Of a stretch of 9,349 nt of DNA, positions 5,014 to 9,349 are shown in pieces. A model generated the notes under the pieces. The model did no database searches and was not told where the DNA came from. It worked only from the letters and a program-made list of their open reading frames with translations. Numbering within the stretch: position 1 is the first letter of the stretch; each line of letters begins with the position of its first letter. This DNA is from Flavobacteriales bacterium (lineage in GTDB: Bacteria; Bacteroidota; Bacteroidia; Flavobacteriales; BACL11): contig PBQB01000107.1 of the NCBI GenBank assembly GCA_002724895.1, positions 1-9,349 of the forward strand. Reading direction: 5' to 3'. Position numbers and translations under genes: made by a program.

Positions 5014-7749
5014 TTAGTGAGCTTGCAACCAATTTTCTCCTTCACCCATATCAACAACTAGTGGAACTTCTAATTTTGTTGCATTTTCCATACATCTTTT
5101 AACTATTTCCCTTAACATTTCTGTTTCTTCACTATACATGTCAAAAATTAGTTCATCATGAACTTGTAATAACATTTTTGACTTCATTCTATTTAATTGC
5201 AATTCAGCTTGAATACTTATCATTGCTTTTTTAATTATATCTGCTGCTAAACCTTGTATAGGTGCATTTATTGCATTTCTTTCTGAAACAGACCTGATGA
5301 CTGCATTTTTTGAATTAATATTTGGCAAATATCTTCTTCTACCCATTAATGTTTCAACATATTGATCTTTTCTTGCTTTTTCGATTGATTCATCAATGTA
5401 ACTTTTAACTTTAGAAAACTCTTCAAAGTATTGATCTATAATTTGTTTAGCTTCTTTTCTTGAAATACCAATATTTTGAGATAATCCAAAGGCTGAAATA
5501 CCATATATTATGCCAAAATTCACAGCTTTAGCTTTTGAACGCATTGTCTTATCAACACATGCTAGGTCAACACTCCATACTTTTGATGCAGTTGCTGAAT
5601 GTATATCAATTCCATTTTTAAAAGCATTTATCATTGCAAGATCTTTACTAAGTGAGGCCATAATCCGCAATTCTATTTGAGAGTAATCCGCAGACAAAAT
5701 GGTATAGTCAGAATTTCTGGCTACAAAAGAAGCTCGCACTTTCATTCCTTTTGTTGTACGAATAGGTATATTTTGAATATTTGGTTTTGTTGAAGAAAGC
5801 CTACCTGTTGCAACTACTGTTTGATTAAAAGTTGTATGGATTTTTTTAGTTTCTGAACTAACCAATTGTGGCAAGGCCACAACGTATGTTGATAATAATT
5901 TTGTTATTGACCTATAGTCTAATATTTCATCAATGATTGGGTGTTTTGACTTGAGCTTAAGCAATATTTCTTCTGATGTTGAAAATTGTCCTGATTTAGT
6001 TTTTTTTGGTTTTTTTGATAATTGTAATTGGTTAAATAAAATATCTCCAAGTTGTTTAGGAGAAGATATGTTAAATTTAACAGTTGCTAAATTGTATATT
6101 CTTTTTTCTATTTCATCAATCTCATTTTCAAGTTCTAAACGATATTTATTTAAATTCTTCACATCCAATTTTATCCCTTCTGACTCCATCTCTGACAACA
6201 CCTTTACAAGCGGCATTTCAATATCATAAAATAATCTACCAAGATTTGCCTTATTTAACTCTTTTTCTAAAATACTTGAAAGATCTAAAATTATTTTTGC
6301 TCTTTGAATAGCATAACTTGCAACTATATTTATTGATTGATCAGTTAGCTTTTCTTTATGAAAAACATCATTCTCGTTTTGAAAATTGATATTTAAATAG
6401 TTTTCTGCTAACACCTCTAAATCATGTCTTTTTTCAGGATATAATAAATAATGTGCTATTTGTGTATCAAACAAATCTCCACAAATATTGATGTTGATTT
6501 TGGAAAAATATTTTAATATCCTCTTAATATCATATCCAAATTTTACTATTTCGTTGCTTTCAAAAACTTCCTTAAACATTTTAAGATTATCCAATATATT
6601 TAAAATGAAATAATTTTTTTTATTTACTGTAATAGCAAAACCATAAAGTTTATCATTCTGTTTTATATTTTTATAATGAGGCAAGTAAATTGAATATTGT
6701 TTAGCTTCAAAAATTTCATTAATGCACTTTAAAATGTTATTTTTTTCTTTAACTATTGTATAATTATCCTCTTTTAAAATATTAATTTCTTTCTTTTCAC
6801 TAAATAAGCTCATTTGAAAATCTGTTTCTTTTAATAACTCTTCTTTATTCAAGTTATTAATTTTCATGGCCTCATTTTTTTTGATAATTTTATTTAAAAT
6901 TGTTCTAAATTCTAACTCTTTAAATAATTTAGTAACCTTATCGACATCCATTTCTTTAATCTTCATATCTTCTGTTTTAAATGACAATGGAACATCTGTA
7001 ATTATTGTAACTAATTTTTTCGAAAGCAGTCCAATTTCTTTTGACTCTTCTATCTTAACTTTAATTTTTCCCTTTACTTTATCTAGATTTTCGTATAAGC
7101 CTTCAACAGAACCAAAATCATTTATAAACTTTTGCGCTGTTTTTTCTCCAACTCCTTTTATCCCAGGAATATTATCTGCCGCATCACCAGTCATAGCTAA
7201 AAAATCAATTACCTGCTCTATTTTTTCTATTTTAAATTTATCTAAAACTTCTCTTTTTCCTAAAATAGATGCTCTTTGCCATTTAGATGCTGGCTTATAG
7301 ATAAAAATATTTTCAGAAACTAATTGAGCAAAATCTTTATCTGGGGTCATCATGAATACTTGAAAACCTTCTTTTTCTGCTTTCTTAGCTATTGTACCAA
7401 TAACATCATCTGCTTCAAAGCCATTTTTAAATATTTTGGGCACATTAAACGCCTCTAGTAATCTGTCTATATAAGGAAGGGCTTCTCTTATTCCCTCTGG
7501 CATAGCCTCTCTTTGCGCCTTATATTCTGGGTAAATAATATGTCTCTCTGTAGCTTCTTTTGTATCAAAAACAACAGCTAAATGAGTCGGATTTTCTTTC
7601 TTAATAATTTCTAATAAGGAATTAGTAAATCCAAAAACTGCAGAAGTATTTAGTCCATTAGAACTAATCCTTGGATTATTAATAAATGCAAAATATGCTC
7701 TGTAAATAAGTGCATAGGCATCTAAAAGAAATAATTTTTTATTTTTCAT
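5014..7749 (-). CDS. polA: DNA polymerase I with a probably inactive 3'-5' exonuclease domain
   Basis: The 911-residue product is a full-length family A polymerase for repair and Okazaki-fragment processing. The 5' nuclease domain (about 1-290) is intact: D10, D62, D114-D115 in FEADDVIG, D137/D139 in TPDKDF, and D189/D192 in TGDAADNIPGIKGVG. The polymerase domain (about 510-911) has motif A DYSQIELR with D688, motif B with R737, K741, F745 and Y749 ending in IIYG, and motif C QVHDE with D865. The middle exonuclease domain (about 330-500) has kept its fold-like sequence and the ExoII aspartate (D407 in FGYDIKRIL). The ExoI motif DxE is replaced by YxP (Y355/P357), and the ExoIII YxxxD reads YAIQR (Y479/R483). 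Proofreading is therefore expected to be lost, as in Taq and Bst polymerases. The gene is monocistronic, divergent from the rhomboid gene, with a probable promoter at 7757-7789. Confidence 0.97.
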   Translation of the reverse strand: MKNKKLFLLDAYALIYRAYFAFINNPRISSNGLNTSAVFGFTNSLLEIIKKENPTHLAVVFDTKEATERHIIYPEYKAQREAMPEGIREALPYIDRLLEAFNVPKIFKNGFEADDVIGTIAKKAEKEGFQVFMMTPDKDFAQLVSENIFIYKPASKWQRASILGKREVLDKFKIEKIEQVIDFLAMTGDAADNIPGIKGVGEKTAQKFINDFGSVEGLYENLDKVKGKIKVKIEESKEIGLLSKKLVTIITDVPLSFKTEDMKIKEMDVDKVTKLFKELEFRTILNKIIKKNEAMKINNLNKEELLKETDFQMSLFSEKKEINILKEDNYTIVKEKNNILKCINEIFEAKQYSIYLPHYKNIKQNDKLYGFAITVNKKNYFILNILDNLKMFKEVFESNEIVKFGYDIKRILKYFSKININICGDLFDTQIAHYLLYPEKRHDLEVLAENYLNINFQNENDVFHKEKLTDQSINIVASYAIQRAKIILDLSSILEKELNKANLGRLFYDIEMPLVKVLSEMESEGIKLDVKNLNKYRLELENEIDEIEKRIYNLATVKFNISSPKQLGDILFNQLQLSKKPKKTKSGQFSTSEEILLKLKSKHPIIDEILDYRSITKLLSTYVVALPQLVSSETKKIHTTFNQTVVATGRLSSTKPNIQNIPIRTTKGMKVRASFVARNSDYTILSADYSQIELRIMASLSKDLAMINAFKNGIDIHSATASKVWSVDLACVDKTMRSKAKAVNFGIIYGISAFGLSQNIGISRKEAKQIIDQYFEEFSKVKSYIDESIEKARKDQYVETLMGRRRYLPNINSKNAVIRSVSERNAINAPIQGLAADIIKKAMISIQAELQLNRMKSKMLLQVHDELIFDMYSEETEMLREIVKRCMENATKLEVPLVVDMGEGENWLQAH

Positions 7750-7756
7750 ATTTTAG

Positions 7757-7789
7757 TAAAGGTAATACTTTAAGTCGTTTAATAACAAA
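7757..7789 (-). promoter_or_regulatory. Probable polA promoter: TTTG - 21 bp - TACCTTTA
   Basis: On the minus strand, TTTG at 7789-7786 is followed after 21 bases by TACCTTTA at 7764-7757, one base off the TAnnTTTG consensus. The spacing is identical to that of the promoter before the cystathionine gene. The -7 element ends seven bases before the polA ATG, so the transcript would be leaderless or nearly so. It lies in the 66-base gap shared with the divergent rhomboid gene, for which no clear promoter is seen. Confidence 0.5.
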
Positions 7790-7815
7790 ATAGTTGTTTT
7801 AATTTTATTAAATAC

Positions 7816-8439
7816 ATGAAACGAAAAAAAACAAAAAATCTTTTCAAAATATTATTTGTTCCAATGATGTTTTTGCTAATTATGTGGACAACCCATCTTT
7901 TTCAATTTGTTTTTAACATTTCATTTATAAAGCTTGGTGTTTTACCAAAAACTTATATTGGTTTAAAAGGTATTTTTTTATCTCCTTTTATTCATAAAGA
8001 CTGGTCACATTTAATAAATAATAGTTATCCAATACTTGTTTTAGGAACACTTTTATTTTATTCTTATAAAAAAATTGCTTACCGAATTTTCTTTTTACTA
8101 TTTATTTTTTCTGGTGTTTTGTTGTGGATGATTGGGCGCCAATCGTTTCATATTGGAGCAAGTGGCATAATATATTCTCTTGCATCATTTCTTTTTTTTA
8201 GCGGTATAATTAGAAAAAACCCACCTCTCACTGCAATTTCTCTAGTAGTATTATTTTTGTATGGGTCAATGATATGGGGATTATTTCCAATAAATAAATT
8301 TAGTTCTTGGGAAGGTCATCTCTCTGGTTTTATCACTGGACTTGTTATCTCTATTCTATTTAGGGAAGATGGCCCTAAAAGAAAAAAATACCAGTGGGAA
8401 ATAGATGAAGAAAATGAATTATTATCAAACGATGTTTAA
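7816..8439 (+). CDS. Rhomboid-family intramembrane serine protease
   Basis: The 207-residue product is an integral membrane protease of the rhomboid family, which cleaves other membrane proteins within or near their transmembrane segments. The catalytic dyad is visible: S116 in GASG (114-117) and H168 in WEGHLSGFITG. H65 and N69 (HLINN) fit the HxxxN oxyanion residues of E. coli GlpG. H112, four residues before the serine, is often seen in this bacterial branch. About six helices are expected. After the last helix comes a hydrophilic C-terminal tail with a basic patch (RKKYQW) followed by an acidic end (EIDEENE). The ATG at 7816 is followed by a lysine-rich segment (MKRKKTK), consistent with a cytoplasmic N-terminus. 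Its substrate and physiological role are unknown. It ends four bases from the convergent DUF2061 gene, with no terminator between them. Confidence 0.9.
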   Translation: MKRKKTKNLFKILFVPMMFLLIMWTTHLFQFVFNISFIKLGVLPKTYIGLKGIFLSPFIHKDWSHLINNSYPILVLGTLLFYSYKKIAYRIFFLLFIFSGVLLWMIGRQSFHIGASGIIYSLASFLFFSGIIRKNPPLTAISLVVLFLYGSMIWGLFPINKFSSWEGHLSGFITGLVISILFREDGPKRKKYQWEIDEENELLSNDV

Positions 8440-8443
8440 AGCG

Positions 8444-8947
8444 TCAATCTTTATTTTTTATAACTCCAAAATTTGATATAAACCATACTCTCTCATGAAA
8501 ATAATATAAAAACATTTTTGTTATAATTTCTATAGAAAACATAGATAATGCTACTGTGGATGCTCCTTCTGTAGTTGAAAACATAAAATAGAAAACTATA
8601 AAAACTAGAAGTATAGTATCTAAAGCCCCTATAAGCCTCCAGCTTATTGTTTTAATAATATGTCTAATCTGTTGTTCTTGTTTTGCCCAAGAAATATTAT
8701 ACCATACTCTTTCATGAAAATAATATAAAACTGTTTTTGAAATCAATTCTAATGTGGCTATGTATGTTGCTGCATATGTCGCTTTATCAGCTACTTCTTT
8801 AGAAAATTTTACAGTAAAAAAACTGACCTCACCAATGTAAGTTAATAGAACCCAGCTGATTAACCAAGTATCAAGTGTGCCGATTAATCGCCAAGTTATT
8901 GCTTTGGCAACATGTCTTTTTCTTTGAACATGAGGCTTTTTATTCAT
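8444..8947 (-). CDS. DUF2061 membrane protein, tandem two-repeat form
   Basis: The 167-residue protein consists of two copies of the DUF2061 membrane domain, whose function is unknown. Repeat 1 (about 11-82) opens with RHVAKAITWRLIGTLDT and closes with YYFHERVW (75-82). Repeat 2 (about 95-155) opens with RHIIKTISWRLIGALDT and closes with the same YYFHERVW (148-155). Each repeat has two likely membrane helices, so four in all. The conserved R-H, W-R, D-T and H-E-R-W polar residues sit at the helix ends and may bind a ligand or the partner repeat. The N-terminus before repeat 1 is short and basic. Repeat 2 is shorter, lacking about ten residues between its helices. The gene is divergent from lepA and convergent with the rhomboid gene. 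The domain assignment is firm; any function would be a guess. Confidence 0.85.
   Translation of the reverse strand: MNKKPHVQRKRHVAKAITWRLIGTLDTWLISWVLLTYIGEVSFFTVKFSKEVADKATYAATYIATLELISKTVLYYFHERVWYNISWAKQEQQIRHIIKTISWRLIGALDTILLVFIVFYFMFSTTEGASTVALSMFSIEIITKMFLYYFHERVWFISNFGVIKNKD
8482..8511 (-). repeat. Direct DNA repeat, copy 2, in the DUF2061 gene (codes FLYYFHERVW region)
   Basis: These 30 bases match 8701-8730 at 29 of 30 positions, exactly 219 bases (73 codons) apart and in the same frame. They encode the end of repeat 2. The rest of the two domains is far less similar at DNA level. Confidence 0.75.
8701..8730 (-). repeat. Direct DNA repeat, copy 1, in the DUF2061 gene (codes LYYFHERVW region)
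   Basis: This is the partner of 8482-8511, differing by a single C/T change that is silent in the arginine or glutamate codons of HER. It encodes the end of repeat 1. Confidence 0.75.
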
Positions 8948-8951
8948 ACAG

Positions 8952-8959
8952 CAAAAATA
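8952..8959 (-). promoter_or_regulatory. Possible -7 element (TATTTTTG) for the DUF2061 gene, implying a leaderless mRNA
   Basis: On the minus strand, TATTTTTG matches TAnnTTTG and ends only four bases before the ATG at 8947. Transcription would begin at or next to the start codon. No TTTG is found at the -33 spacing, and the region is AT-rich, so a chance match is possible. Confidence 0.35.
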
Positions 8960-9025
8960 AAAATCTTTTTTTTTGTTAATTCTTAATTTTCCATTTTTTA
9001 AGAATCTTGTATTTTAGCATTCTCT

Positions 9026-9349
9026 ATGAAAAACATTAGAAATTTTTGTATTATCGCTCATATTGATCATGGTAAATCAACTTTAGCTGACAGGTTATTA
9101 GAATTTACTGGAGCAATTAGCGAACGAGAATTAGAAGATCAAGTTCTAGATGATATGGAATTGGAAAAAGAACGTGGTATTACTATAAAAAGTCATGCGA
9201 TTCAAATGCAATATAAATATTATGAAACAGATTATATTTTAAACTTAATTGATACCCCTGGACATGTTGATTTCTCTTATGAAGTTTCCAGATCTTTATC
9301 TGCTTGCGAGGGAGCAATATTGCTCGTAGACGCTTCTCAAGGCGTTGAA
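9026..9349 (+). CDS. lepA: Elongation factor 4 (LepA), N-terminal part, cut off by window edge
   Basis: LepA/EF4 is a translational GTPase that acts on the ribosome, affecting elongation or initiation under stress. The frame begins with ATG 9026 and runs open for 108 codons to the right edge, about a sixth of the usual roughly 600 residues. The G1 motif AHIDHGKST is at 11-19, the G2/switch I RGITIKS at 50-56, and the G3 DTPGH at 76-80. [15 protein letters not shown] (41-55) is typical of LepA rather than of EF-G, EF-Tu or TypA, and the protein starts with [16 protein letters not shown] as LepA proteins do. The gene is divergent from the DUF2061 gene across 78 bases; I found no convincing promoter there for the plus strand. 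Confidence 0.95.
   Translation, partial: MKNIRNFCIIAHIDHGKSTLADRLLEFTGAISERELEDQVLDDMELEKERGITIKSHAIQMQYKYYETDYILNLIDTPGHVDFSYEVSRSLSACEGAILLVDASQGVE

Noticed and set aside
5003..5015. AACTAT-A-ATAGTT symmetry between the convergent small-protein and polA genes as a bidirectional terminator
   Set aside because: The arms are 6 bp, A/T-rich and have a one-base centre that cannot form a stable hairpin loop.
5933..7300. Plus-strand open frames opposite polA (5933-6229, 6084-6311, 6866-7300)
   Set aside because: All lie inside the intact polA gene, have Phe/Ser/Leu-rich antisense composition, and show no promoter or conserved motif.
1..9349. Mobile elements, CRISPR arrays, tRNA or rRNA genes, defence islands
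   Set aside because: No transposase or integrase motifs, no regularly spaced repeats, no cloverleaf-like sequence. Gene content is mostly core housekeeping.

Overview
The window is AT-rich chromosomal DNA (by eye about 30% G+C or less) that looks like a Bacteroidota genome, most likely a low-GC, possibly marine, member of the Flavobacteriia. Three things point there: the gene order yicC-gmk-nadD, the absence of clear Shine-Dalgarno sequences, and copies or near-copies of the Bacteroidota -7 promoter element TAnnTTTG just upstream of five genes. The phylum is inferred with good confidence; family and habitat are guesses. I see no insertion sequence, integrase, CRISPR array, tRNA or rRNA.

Layout. 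Positions 1-1954 (minus strand) hold the tightly packed housekeeping operon yicC-gmk-nadD: an endoribonuclease-family protein, guanylate kinase and nicotinate-nucleotide adenylyltransferase, the last cut by the left edge. Upstream on the same strand (1985-2905) is a ten-helix EamA/DMT-family exporter. Divergent from it is a PLP-dependent cystathionine gamma-synthase/lyase (2946-4088). A gene-free stretch of about 370 bases follows, containing several consecutive palindromes. Two small two-helix membrane proteins come next (4457-4684 and 4776-4994). They are paralogs of unknown function, separated by a strong intrinsic terminator. DNA polymerase I (5014-7749, minus) converges on them. A rhomboid protease (7816-8439, plus) diverges from polA. 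A tandemly duplicated DUF2061 membrane protein (8444-8947, minus) faces the rhomboid gene tail to tail, and lepA/EF4 (9026 to the right edge, plus) diverges from it.

How the genes relate. Most are core metabolism or information processing: nucleotide and NAD synthesis, sulfur amino acids, DNA repair, translation. Only yicC-gmk-nadD forms a clear functional operon. The least explained parts are the paralogous small membrane proteins with their structured upstream region, and the DNA polymerase I whose 3'-5' exonuclease domain has lost two of its three catalytic motifs. I found no multi-gene defence, secretion or mobile system. The small-protein pair is the best candidate for something undescribed.
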